From Actinacidiphila alni (GTDB taxonomy: Bacteria > Actinomycetota > Actinomycetes > Streptomycetales > Streptomycetaceae), in contig NZ_FONG01000008.1 in assembly GCF_900112845.1 (NCBI RefSeq), positions 186,001 through 250,000 on the forward strand: DNA of 64,000 nt, in the 5' to 3' direction. The translations under genes and the position numbers were made by a program. Below the pieces are notes generated by a model. The model ran no database searches and had not been told where the DNA came from. It worked only from the letters and a program-made list of their open reading frames with translations. The first letter of the stretch is position 1; every line of letters begins with the position of its first letter. Of the stretch, positions 44,093-51,985 are shown piece after piece.

Positions 44093-44761
44093 CTATTTAT
44101 TTCCGGCTTTGAGGTCCTCCAGGGTGGCCGCGGTCCCGACCAGCACGGATCCGGCGGGGGCGCGCAGCCCGTCGAGGAAGAGCTGAAGGTGGCGGTGGAC
44201 GAAGCGGTCGAAGCCGACGCAGCCGGTCCCGGGAAGCGGCCGGGTGAGCTGGGTCAGCGCGACCATCAGGTCGCCGACAGCGATGTCGGTACGGAGCAGG
44301 CCGGCGCTCTGCGCGCGGTCCATGATGGCGATGACCGATCGCTCCAGCCGGTCCACCTGCTGGGTGACCGCGGGGTCCTGGCGGTCGAAGGCGTCCGACA
44401 GCATCGGGCACATCGCCCCGATCCGTTCCTCCGCCGCCTCGAAGACGAAGCGGCGCAGCGCGGAGAAGGCGTCGGGCTCCTGAGCGAGGGCGTCTTCGGC
44501 CCGCTCGGCGGTCGTGGCCATGACGGAGAGGGTGACCTGGCGGATCAGTTCCGCGCGGTCGGTGAAGTGCCGGTAGAGCGTGGCGTTGCCCACACCGGCC
44601 CGGCGGGCCACCTCGTCGAGCGGTACGTCGGGGCCGAACTCCACGATGGCCTCGCGGGCGGCGGCGACGATGCGCTCACGGTTGCGGGTGGCGTCGGCGC
44701 GCAGCCGCACGGTCCGCGGCGGCTTGCTGCTGCTGGTCGTAGCAACGATGTCGACGGTCAC
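44093..44761 (-). CDS. TetR-family regulator of the DHA2 exporter
   Basis: 222 aa. HTH DVPLDEVARRAGVGNATLYRHF in the N-terminal part after RADATRNRERIVAAAREAI, then a C-terminal domain with CPMLSDAFDRQDPAV as in the TetR_C_33/SbtR-like type. Located upstream of exporter copy 1 on the same strand and divergent from marR, with a 212-nt control region that contains a GAAACGG-N11-CCGTTTC dyad (44823-44847), a possible operator. Confidence 0.9.
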   Translation of the reverse strand: MTVDIVATTSSSKPPRTVRLRADATRNRERIVAAAREAIVEFGPDVPLDEVARRAGVGNATLYRHFTDRAELIRQVTLSVMATTAERAEDALAQEPDAFSALRRFVFEAAEERIGAMCPMLSDAFDRQDPAVTQQVDRLERSVIAIMDRAQSAGLLRTDIAVGDLMVALTQLTRPLPGTGCVGFDRFVHRHLQLFLDGLRAPAGSVLVGTAATLEDLKAGNK

Positions 44762-44822
44762 GGCGTACGGCTCCTTCCGATCGATCCGGCAGTACGGGAC
44801 ACGGTCCCCGTAAGTTGAAGTT

Positions 44823-44847
44823 GAAACGGAAAGCTACTCCCCGTTTC
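44823..44847. promoter_or_regulatory. Dyad upstream of tetR, possible operator
   Basis: GAAACGG-N11-CCGTTTC, about 60-85 nt from the tetR start. Preceded by two close direct copies of GTTGAA. Confidence 0.4.
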
Positions 44848-44899
44848 GCGGACATCTGGCTAAACGGGGAGCGCGTCCCCGGATATTTCCTGTCACGCT

Positions 44900-44915
44900 T
44901 GTGACCTGCGTCACA
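44900..44915. promoter_or_regulatory. Crp-like site upstream of marR
   Basis: TGTGACCTGCGTCACA, a perfect TGTGA-N6-TCACA and also GTG-N6-GNCAC. About 40 bp upstream of the marR -35 and 139 bp upstream of the divergent tetR. Confidence 0.5.
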
Positions 44916-44947
44916 CTCGGAGAGCGGGCCACGACGGGCCATTTTTA

Positions 44948-44975
44948 TTGAAACTTCAAGAAGTGCACGTACCAT
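44948..44975 (+). promoter_or_regulatory. marR promoter with TTGA-N4-TCAA operator at the -35
   Basis: TTGAAACTTCAA (44948-44959) contains a near-consensus -35 (TTGAAA); 16 nt later TACCAT (44970-44975) is the -10. The predicted start coincides with the ATG at 44983, implying a leaderless transcript and autoregulation. Confidence 0.7.
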
Positions 44976-44982
44976 GAACACC

Positions 44983-45459
44983 ATGACATGGCTGACCGAA
45001 GACCAGCAGGCGACCTGGCGCGCTTTCCTGCACGCCACGACGCTGCTCGAGGACCATCTGGACCGTCAGCTCCAGCGTGACGCGGGCATGCCGCACATGT
45101 ACTACGCGCTGCTCAGCACGCTATCGGAGACGCCCGGCCGCAGTATGCGGATGACGGAACTCGCCGAGCGCGCCAAGATCACCCGCTCCCGGCTCTCGCA
45201 CGCCGTCGCGCGGCTGGAGGGCAATGGGTGGCTGCGCCGCGAGAGCTGCCCGTCCGACCGCCGCGGTCAGGTCGTGGTGCTCACCGACGCCGGTTACGAC
45301 GAGGTGGTGCGCACCGCACCCGGTCATGTCGACGCCGTGCGGTCGGCGATCTTCGACCGGCTCACTCCCGAGCAGACCGCCCAGCTAGGGGAGATCTCGC
45401 GCATCATCGCCGAGGGTCTGCACCGGCCGGACCGCGCCGACCTGCCGTGGCTTCGCTGA
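44983..45459 (+). CDS. MarR-family regulator
   Basis: 158 aa from ATG 44983 (44974 adds MNT). Winged helix: MRMTELAERAKITRSRLSHAVARLEGNGWLRRE, wing CPSDRRGQVVVLTDAGYDE. One Cys (about residue 89, in the wing: RRESCPSDRRG) is the only cysteine and could be redox-active, as in RosR/OhrR-type sensors. Its own promoter carries the TTGA-N4-TCAA dyad that recurs before the dioxygenase, the flavin operon and ribA, so it is the best candidate binder. RosR of Corynebacterium is recalled to bind an inverted repeat with a TTGA...TCAA core; orthology is inferred only. Confidence 0.92.
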   Translation: MTWLTEDQQATWRAFLHATTLLEDHLDRQLQRDAGMPHMYYALLSTLSETPGRSMRMTELAERAKITRSRLSHAVARLEGNGWLRRESCPSDRRGQVVVLTDAGYDEVVRTAPGHVDAVRSAIFDRLTPEQTAQLGEISRIIAEGLHRPDRADLPWLR

Positions 45460-45497
45460 GGCCGTCAATACGGCGCCCGTGAAGTCACCCTTTGCGG

Positions 45498-46295
45498 TCA
45501 GCGCCGCCCGGAGCGGGCGAGCCACCGCCCTTCGTGCCGGCTGACCTCGATGGGCCGCCCGAAGCACTGCGTCATCCGCTCACCGGTCAGCACCTGCTCG
45601 GCAGGTCCCGATGTCAGCACCCGCCCTTCCTTGAGCAGCAGTACGTGCCCGATCGCGGGTGACAGCTCCTCCAGGTGGTGGGTGACGGTGATGGTCGCGA
45701 GACCCGTACGGGTGAGCGCGAGGCGGTGCATGGCGTCGATGAGATCCTCGCGGGAGGGCAGGTCGAGGGCGTTGAAGGGCTCGTCGAGCAGCAGCAGCGC
45801 AGGGTCGGCCATGAGTGCGCGCGCCACGAGGATGCGGGCGCGCTGACCGCCGGAGCAGACGCCGTACGCGCGGTCCGCCAGGTCCTTGATCTCCAGCTCC
45901 GCCAGCAGCTCGTGGGCGCGCTCGCGGACCTCCGCGTCGTACTTGCGCCACAGCGGCTGCACCGTGCCCGTGTGGCCGGTCAGCACGACGGTGTGCGCGG
46001 CGGCGTCCAGCGGGACCTTCTGCGACGACGACACCAGGCCGATGTGGGCGCGCAGTTCGCGCATGTCGACGCGGCCGAGGCGGTGGCCGAGCACGTCGAC
46101 CGTGCCGGTGGTGGGGTGCATGAGGGCGCCGATGAGGCGGAGCACCGTCGTCTTGCCCGCGCCGTTGGCGCCCAGCAGGGCCCAGTGCTCGCCGGAGCGT
46201 ACGGTCCAGCTGACGTCGTCGAGGATGACCTGGCCGGTGGTGAGGCGGCGGACGCTGGCGGCGTCGAGAGCGGCCACCACGGTGTTGGCTGTCAT
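45498..46295 (-). CDS. ABC transporter ATP-binding protein without visible permease
   Basis: 265 aa from ATG 46295. Walker A GANGAGKT, signature CSGGQRARILVARAL (Cys in place of the usual Leu), Walker B LLLLDEPFNALD, and the H-loop TVTHHLEEL. It resembles stand-alone ATPases of the YlmA/ModF kind. No membrane partner is adjacent; the upstream gene is an MFS exporter 58 nt away, with a CATGTGA-N4-TCACATG dyad at 46343-46360 in between. Confidence 0.9.
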   Translation of the reverse strand: MTANTVVAALDAASVRRLTTGQVILDDVSWTVRSGEHWALLGANGAGKTTVLRLIGALMHPTTGTVDVLGHRLGRVDMRELRAHIGLVSSSQKVPLDAAAHTVVLTGHTGTVQPLWRKYDAEVRERAHELLAELEIKDLADRAYGVCSGGQRARILVARALMADPALLLLDEPFNALDLPSREDLIDAMHRLALTRTGLATITVTHHLEELSPAIGHVLLLKEGRVLTSGPAEQVLTGERMTQCFGRPIEVSRHEGRWLARSGRR

Positions 46296-46342
46296 GACGG
46301 CACGGTAGCTGTATCCACCACCTTCCTGCGGCGGGGTTCCAC

Positions 46343-46360
46343 CATGTGAGAGTTCACATG
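46343..46360. promoter_or_regulatory. Inverted repeat between exporter copy 2 and the ABC gene
   Basis: CATGTGA-GAGT-TCACATG; includes the exporter stop codon. Could be a terminator stem or an operator for the ABC gene. Confidence 0.4.
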
Positions 46361-47925
46361 TGCACGGCGGGCGGCGCCTCGGGGTCGCCGTCACCATTGG
46401 CGCCGGTTTCGCCGGCCTGCGCCAGGCTGCGCGGCTTTCCGCTGCGGTAGAGGACGAAGGTCACCACCATGCCGACCGCGAAGAAGGCCGCCGACCACCA
46501 GTAAGCGGTGGAATAGCTGTGCAGCTGCGCCTGGGCGGCCGATGCCGGGGTGCGCTGGCGGCCCACCAGGTAGCTGGTGGCGGCGCTGGTGGCGAGGGTG
46601 TTCAGCAGTGAGGTGCCGACGGAACCGCCGACCTGTTGCGAGGTGTTCACCATGGCGGAGGCGACGCCCGCGTCGTGCGCCTGAACACCCGCGGTGGCCA
46701 GATTCATCGCCGTGGCGAAGATCGAGCCGAGGCCGAGACCCATCACCAGAAGCGGCGGCAATACGTGCGCGGCATAGGTGCTGTTGAGGTCGAGGGCGGT
46801 CAGCCACACCATGGCGACGCCTGCCAGCGCCATGCCCGTCGGCACGATCGGCCGCGCGCCGATGCGCGGCACCAGCACATTGGTGGTGGTCACCGACGTC
46901 ACGATCATCACGGCGATCATCGGAAGAAATGCGAGGCCGGTGGAGACGGGCGAGTAATGCAGGCTCTGCTGGAGGTAGTACGTCAGGAACAGGAAGACGC
47001 CGAACATACCGGCGCCGGAGATGAACATCGCCAGGAAGGACGCGCCTCGGTCGCGGTCGGTCACCACCCGCAGCGGCAGCAGTGGGTGCTCGGCGCGGCG
47101 CTGCCAGGCGTAGAAGGCGATCAGCAGGATGCCGCCCGCCACCAGGAAGCCCCAGGTCTGCACGGAGCCCCAATGGTGGGTCTCGGCGTTGGAGAAGCCG
47201 TAGACGATGCAGAACAGGCCGGCCGACACCAGGGCGGTGCCGGGGATGTCCAGCTTGGGGCGGTCGGGCAGGGTGCCGCCGTGCAGCAGTTGTAGGCCGC
47301 CGACGAAGGCGAGCACGGCGAAGACCAGGTTGACGTACAGGCACCAGCGCCAGTCGAGGTATTCGGTGAGCAGGCCGCCGAGCAGCAGGCCGACGGCGCC
47401 GCCGGCGCCCGCGATGGCGCCGTAGATGCCGAACGCCTTGGCGCGCTCCTTGGCGTCGGTGAAGGTCGTGGTGAGCAGCGACAGGGCCGCGGGCGCCAGG
47501 AGGGCGCCGAACATGCCCTGGAGGGCGCGTGCGGTGACCAGGACGCCGAAGTTGGGGGCGGCGCCGCCGATCGCCGAGGCGACCGCGAAGCCGATCAGGC
47601 CGGTCAGGAAGACCGCCTTGCGGCCGACGAGGTCGGCGAGCCGGCCGCCGAGCAGCAGCAGCGACCCGAAGGCGAGGGCGTAGGCCGTCACGATCCACTG
47701 GCGGTTGCCGTCGGTGAAGCCGAGATCCTGCTGGGCGGAGGGCAGCGCGATGTTCACGATGGTCGCGTCGAGCACCACCATGAGCTGCGCCAGGCCGATC
47801 ACGCCGAGCACCCACCAGCGGTGGGACGGGGTGCCGACGACGCTGCTGCGGCCCGGTTTCCCGCCGGGCTGGGGGCCGCTGCCGAGTCCGGATGCTGCTG
47901 AGGTGTCCGGCGTGCTACGGGCCAT
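46354..47925 (-). CDS. DHA2-family MFS exporter (copy 2)
   Basis: 523 aa, fourteen predicted helices, EmrB/QacA type. AQLMVVLDATIVNIALPSAQ, GGRLADLVGRKA, and a terminal Gly/Asp/Glu tail. It shares blocks of near-identity with copy 1 at 42399-43907 (ALQGMFGALLAPAALSLL, FTDAKERAKAFGIYGAIAG, VASAMVNTSQQVGGS), so the two arose by duplication or parallel gain. No regulator is directly upstream; 47926-48567 holds no clear gene. Substrate unknown. Confidence 0.92.
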   Translation of the reverse strand: MARSTPDTSAASGLGSGPQPGGKPGRSSVVGTPSHRWWVLGVIGLAQLMVVLDATIVNIALPSAQQDLGFTDGNRQWIVTAYALAFGSLLLLGGRLADLVGRKAVFLTGLIGFAVASAIGGAAPNFGVLVTARALQGMFGALLAPAALSLLTTTFTDAKERAKAFGIYGAIAGAGGAVGLLLGGLLTEYLDWRWCLYVNLVFAVLAFVGGLQLLHGGTLPDRPKLDIPGTALVSAGLFCIVYGFSNAETHHWGSVQTWGFLVAGGILLIAFYAWQRRAEHPLLPLRVVTDRDRGASFLAMFISGAGMFGVFLFLTYYLQQSLHYSPVSTGLAFLPMIAVMIVTSVTTTNVLVPRIGARPIVPTGMALAGVAMVWLTALDLNSTYAAHVLPPLLVMGLGLGSIFATAMNLATAGVQAHDAGVASAMVNTSQQVGGSVGTSLLNTLATSAATSYLVGRQRTPASAAQAQLHSYSTAYWWSAAFFAVGMVVTFVLYRSGKPRSLAQAGETGANGDGDPEAPPAVHM

Positions 47926-48567
47926 GACGTGGGTCTCCCTTGGCGCGGCCGTCCCCCGGGCAGTTCCACGCTAGGCGCAGCTCAGCGGCCTCGCCACGCG
48001 AGACGGCGGCGGCCGGGCGAGACGGCGGCGGCCGTCAGGACGGCCGCGCGGGTGGGCGCCGGCCCGTGTGCCGAGGGGCCGCCGCGGACCCGGTCCCCGT
48101 ACCGGGAGCCGCGGCGGCCCCTCCGTTCCTGGTGTCGGTGACGTCCGCGGCGGTGGCCGCGCGCCGGGCCGGGAATTAACCGCGACCGCCATCGGACGAC
48201 CGTCCCGGGTGGCGATGACGGTCACGGAGTGGTCCGCCGCGCGACCGGCGCTTCACCAGGTGTGCGGCACCGACACAACAATGAGTAACCACCCATTCCA
48301 TACGACTAACGCATCGTCACTCGGATGGCGTGACCCGGTGAGCGGGCCGGTGCGCGGTGAGGTACCGCGACGTGTCACCCCACACCGCCACGGACTCCGC
48401 AAAAGGCGATTTGGCGACAACCCCGCCACCGTCGCCGCCGTAGACCCTGACGTACCAACTCCGCGCGCGCCCGCCGCGGGCAGCACGTTCCCTTGAGGGT
48501 GACCGGTCCGTTCGGGCGGTCACCGCACGAGCAGGGCGCGGGCAGCGCGCAGGCAGGGGGTACGTGG
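47926..48567. other. 642-nt region without a convincing gene
   Basis: G/C-rich, with a 16-nt direct repeat CGAGACGGCGGCGGCC (about 47999 and 48019). A 71-codon frame from ATG 48281 to 48496 has no family resemblance and atypical composition. It probably holds the promoters of the exporter (minus) and of the membrane protein gene (plus). Confidence 0.6.
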
Positions 48568-49905
48568 ATGGCGGCCACCGCGGGCGGCCCCGCGTCGGGG
48601 GCGGGGCCGTTGGACGACGGCGAGCGCGCCGAATTGACGGCGTTGCGGGCGCGGGTGGCGGGGCTGACGTCACGGCACCGTTTGCGGTCGTTCTTCTCCG
48701 CTGTGCTGATCACACTGGCGGCGGTGTTCGCGCCGCTCAGCGCCGTGGCGGTGTGGGTGGCCGACGTCATGGGCAGCACCGACCGCTATGTGCAGACGAT
48801 GGCGCCGCTGGCCGACAACCCGCATGTGCAGGCGGGCATATCCGACCGGGTGACGTCGGCGATCATGGACCGCGTCGACCTGGACTCGTTGCTGTCGAGC
48901 GTGACGCCGTCGGACCGGCCGGGGATCGAGGCGGCGCTCGGCGGGCTGAGCGGGCCGATCGGCGCCGGGGTGAAGGACTTCGTGCACGGCACGGTGCTGA
49001 CCTTTGTGTCGAGCGGCGCCTTCTCGACGGTGTGGGAGCAGCTGAACCGTCAGGCGCACACCGCGGTCGTCGACGCGCTGACGGGCAGTAACGATTCCGC
49101 GGTGCAGGTCGAGAACAACACGGTGACGCTCGATCTGGCGCCGGTGGTCGCCACGGTGAAGCAGCAGTTGGTGGACCGCGGGCTGAAGGCGGCGGCGAGC
49201 ATTCCCGAGGTGCGGACGGACTTCACGCTGGTGAAGTCCGACGAGATCGGGCGGGTGAAGACCGGTTTCCGGGCGCTGCAACTGGCCGGGGACTGGCTGC
49301 CGGTGGTGGCCGTCGTCGTCGCGGGCGCCGGGGTGCTGCTCGCGGTGCGCCGGCGGCGGGCACTGGTGGCCGCCGCGCTCGGCATCGCCGCGGGTGTCGC
49401 CGTCCTCGGTATCGCACTGGCCCTCTTCCGCACCTTCTACCTCGATCACCTCGCGCCCGATGTGCACCATGCGGCAGCGGCGGCGGTCTACGACCAAGTG
49501 GTGCGTTTTCTGCGGGCGAGTGTCCGGATGGTCATCACACTGGGGGTCGTGGTCGCGCTGGGTGCGTGGCTGAGCGGTCCGGGGCGGTGGGCGGTGCGGG
49601 TGCGCGCCATGTGGGAGTCGGGGATCGCGGCCGTACGGGAGGCCGCGGGGGTGACGTCGCTGGGGCCGGTGGGTCCGTGGGTGAACCGTTTCCGCGTCTG
49701 GCTGCGCTGGGCGGTCGTCGCCGTCGCGTCCGTGGTGCTGGCGCTGTGGTCGTACCCGACCGGCATGGTGATCTTCTGGATCGCGGTAGTGGCGCTTGCG
49801 GGGCTGGCGGTCGTGGAATTCCTGGACGACCGTCCAACCGACACCGACACCACCGCCGCGGCGGGCGGCCCGCACGGGCCCGGGTCCGGGGCGACCGCGT
49901 CGTAG
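48568..49905 (+). CDS. Integral membrane protein of unknown function
   Basis: 445 aa from ATG 48568 (GGGGG upstream). One N-terminal helix (FFSAVLITLAAVFAPLSAVAVWV), then a large extracytoplasmic domain of about 180 residues (TDRYVQTMAPLADNPHVQ...), and at least four helices in the C-terminal half. Similar two-part proteins are common in actinobacteria, but I cannot name a function. The frame is open back to 48493. Convergent with the flavin operon. Confidence 0.85.
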   Translation: MAATAGGPASGAGPLDDGERAELTALRARVAGLTSRHRLRSFFSAVLITLAAVFAPLSAVAVWVADVMGSTDRYVQTMAPLADNPHVQAGISDRVTSAIMDRVDLDSLLSSVTPSDRPGIEAALGGLSGPIGAGVKDFVHGTVLTFVSSGAFSTVWEQLNRQAHTAVVDALTGSNDSAVQVENNTVTLDLAPVVATVKQQLVDRGLKAAASIPEVRTDFTLVKSDEIGRVKTGFRALQLAGDWLPVVAVVVAGAGVLLAVRRRRALVAAALGIAAGVAVLGIALALFRTFYLDHLAPDVHHAAAAAVYDQVVRFLRASVRMVITLGVVVALGAWLSGPGRWAVRVRAMWESGIAAVREAAGVTSLGPVGPWVNRFRVWLRWAVVAVASVVLALWSYPTGMVIFWIAVVALAGLAVVEFLDDRPTDTDTTAAAGGPHGPGSGATAS

Positions 49906-49957
49906 CCGCCCGGACCCGTCAACCGGGATCGTCAATACGCCGCCCCGGAAGTCACCC

Positions 49958-50701
49958 TCACCCGCGTACGGTCAGTGCGGCGAGCTGCTCGGCGAACGGC
50001 ACCACGGCGTCGTCGTCCGTTTCGTCACCCGCACCGGTCGCACCGGCCTCGCCGACCCCACCGACCGGGCGGGACGGGCGGGCGTTCATGAGGGCGGCGA
50101 GTTCGGCGCCTGCGCGGTCGATGCGTGCGGCGAGGGTGCCGTCAACGCCGTCGTCAACACCGTGGCCGGGACGGTCACCGTTTCGGGTGGCCGTCGCGCC
50201 CCAGTCCTCGGAGGCCGCGTACACGGCCGTCGGTACGACAATCGCCCGCAGGTAGGCGAAGAGCGGCCGCATGGCGTGCTCCAGGACCAGCGAGTGACGG
50301 GCGGTGCCGCCGGTGGCGGCCGCCAGCACCGGGGTGCCCGCCAGCGCGTCCTTGTCGATGACGTCGAAGAACGACTTGAACAGTCCGCTGAAGGAGCCGC
50401 TGAACACCGGGGTGACGGCGATCAGGCCGTCAGCGCCGGTCACCGCGTCGACGGCGTCGCGCAGACCCGGCGCAGGGAAGCCGGTGAGCATGTTGTGCGC
50501 GATGTCGTTGGCCAGGTCGCGCAGCTCGACCACCCGCACCTCGACGTCACCCGCGACGTGCCGCCGTACCGCCTCCGTGAGCCGGTCGGCCAGCAGCCGG
50601 GTCGACGACGGTTGGCTGAGACCGGCGGTGACGACGGTGAGCCGGCGCGCCCCCTCACCGTCGACACCGTTGACGCCGCTGACGGCGTTCGCGTACGTCA
50701 T
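49958..50701 (-). CDS. NAD(P)H-dependent FMN reductase (CE1759 type)
   Basis: 247 aa. Flavodoxin-like fold: LTVVTAGLSQPSSTRLLADRL phosphate loop, VTPVFSGSFSGLFKSFFDVID and AAATGGTARHSLVLEHAMRPLFAYLRA. It supplies reduced FMN to the adjacent monooxygenase. ATG 50701 overlaps its TGA (ATGA), so they are made together. C-terminal about 45 residues are Gly/Ala-rich and extra. Confidence 0.93.
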   Translation of the reverse strand: MTYANAVSGVNGVDGEGARRLTVVTAGLSQPSSTRLLADRLTEAVRRHVAGDVEVRVVELRDLANDIAHNMLTGFPAPGLRDAVDAVTGADGLIAVTPVFSGSFSGLFKSFFDVIDKDALAGTPVLAAATGGTARHSLVLEHAMRPLFAYLRAIVVPTAVYAASEDWGATATRNGDRPGHGVDDGVDGTLAARIDRAGAELAALMNARPSRPVGGVGEAGATGAGDETDDDAVVPFAEQLAALTVRG

Positions 50702-51813
50702 GCCCGCACCTCCATCGCGTTGCCGTCCGTGGCGGCCTCCGCGTCGCGGCGGGCGACGAGGGAGGCGTGGGTGGGCGCGTCGGGCACCTCGGCGGGCCGG
50801 CCCTTGGCGAATTCCTCGCGCAGCACGGGCACGACCTCCTCGCCGAGCAGGTCGAGCTGTTCCAGCACGGTCTTGAGCGGCAGCCCGGCGTGGTCCATCA
50901 GGAAGAGCTGGCGCTGGTAGTCGCCGACGGCGTCGCGGAAGGTCAGCGTCCGTTCGATGACCTCCTGCGGGGAGCCGACGGTCAGCGGCGTCTGCTCGGT
51001 GAAGTCCTCCAGCGAGGGGCCGTGCCCGTAGACGGGGGCGTTGTCGAAATACGGCCGGAATTCGCGCACGGCGTCCTGCGAATTGCGGCGCATGAACACC
51101 TGCCCGCCGAGCCCGACGACGGCCTGCTCCTCGGTGCCGTGCCCGTAGTGGGCGAACCGGCGCCGGTAGAGGCCGACCATCTTCTTGGTGTGCTCCATCG
51201 GCCAGAAGATGTTGTTGTGGAAGAAGCCGTCGCCGTAATACGCGGCCTGTTCGGCGATCTCGGGGCTGCGGATGGAGCCGTGCCACACGAACGGCGGCAC
51301 GCCGTCCAGCGGGCGCGGCGTGGCGGTGAACGACTGCAACGGCGTACGGAATTTGCCCGCCCAGTCGACGACGTCCTCGCGCCACAGCTTGTGCAGCAGG
51401 GCGTAGTTCTCGACGGCCAGCGGGATGCCCTGCCGGATGTCCTTGCCGAACCACGGGTAGACCGGCCCGGTGTTGCCGCGCCCCATCATCAGGTCGACGC
51501 GGCCGTCCGCCAGGTGCTGGAGCATCGCGTAGTCCTCGGCGATCTTCACCGGGTCGTTCGTGGTGATCAGCGTGGTGGAGGTCGACAGGATGATGCGGTC
51601 GGTACGGGCCGCGATCCAGCCGAGCATGGTGGTGGGCGAGGACGGCACGAAGGGCGGATTGTGGTGCTCGCCGGTCGCGAAGACGTCCAGGCCGACCTCC
51701 TCGGCCTTCTGCGCGATGGTCACCATCGCCTTGATCCGCTCGTGCTCGCTCGGCGTCCGTCCGTTGGTCGGGTCCGTGGTGACGTCACCGACCGTGAAGA
51801 TCCCGAACTGCAT
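50698..51813 (-). CDS. LLM-class flavin-dependent monooxygenase (CE1758 type)
   Basis: 371 aa, luciferase-like (beta/alpha)8 barrel: MQFGIFTVGDVTTDPTNGRTPSE start, DVFATGEHHNPPFVPSSPTTMLGWIAARTDRI, DLMMGRGNTGPVYPWFG and SPQEVIERTL. It uses FMNH2 from the coupled reductase to oxidise an unknown substrate. Its promoter faces the DJ-1 gene, with a TTGA-N4-TCAA dyad 36 nt upstream of the start. The pair looks like the RosR-controlled LLM/FMN-reductase genes of corynebacteria. Confidence 0.93.
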   Translation of the reverse strand: MQFGIFTVGDVTTDPTNGRTPSEHERIKAMVTIAQKAEEVGLDVFATGEHHNPPFVPSSPTTMLGWIAARTDRIILSTSTTLITTNDPVKIAEDYAMLQHLADGRVDLMMGRGNTGPVYPWFGKDIRQGIPLAVENYALLHKLWREDVVDWAGKFRTPLQSFTATPRPLDGVPPFVWHGSIRSPEIAEQAAYYGDGFFHNNIFWPMEHTKKMVGLYRRRFAHYGHGTEEQAVVGLGGQVFMRRNSQDAVREFRPYFDNAPVYGHGPSLEDFTEQTPLTVGSPQEVIERTLTFRDAVGDYQRQLFLMDHAGLPLKTVLEQLDLLGEEVVPVLREEFAKGRPAEVPDAPTHASLVARRDAEAATDGNAMEVRA

Positions 51814-51848
51814 CGCACCCACCGTCCTGTCTCGCCCATCCTGTTTGG

Positions 51849-51884
51849 TTGAGCATTCAACTTCCCGAACAGTATGCCACGCCC
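51849..51884. promoter_or_regulatory. TTGA-N4-TCAA dyad in the flavin operon / DJ-1 divergent promoter
   Basis: TTGAGCATTCAA at 51849-51860. For the plus-strand gene it overlaps a -35 (TTGAGC) with TATGCC 18 nt later; for the minus strand it reads TTGAATGCTCAA. One dyad could control both directions. Confidence 0.6.
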
Positions 51885-51985
51885 GCGTATTCCTCCCCGC
51901 ACCTCCCCGCGCCTCCCCGCCCGGTCCCGGCGTACGTTGGCCGGTGGGGGCAACGCATCGGCGAAAGAGAGAGAAGGGCATCTCC

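Noticed and set aside
48281..48496. 71-codon frame before the membrane protein gene
   Set aside because: No family likeness, no ribosome site, and composition unlike neighbours; kept only as a note.
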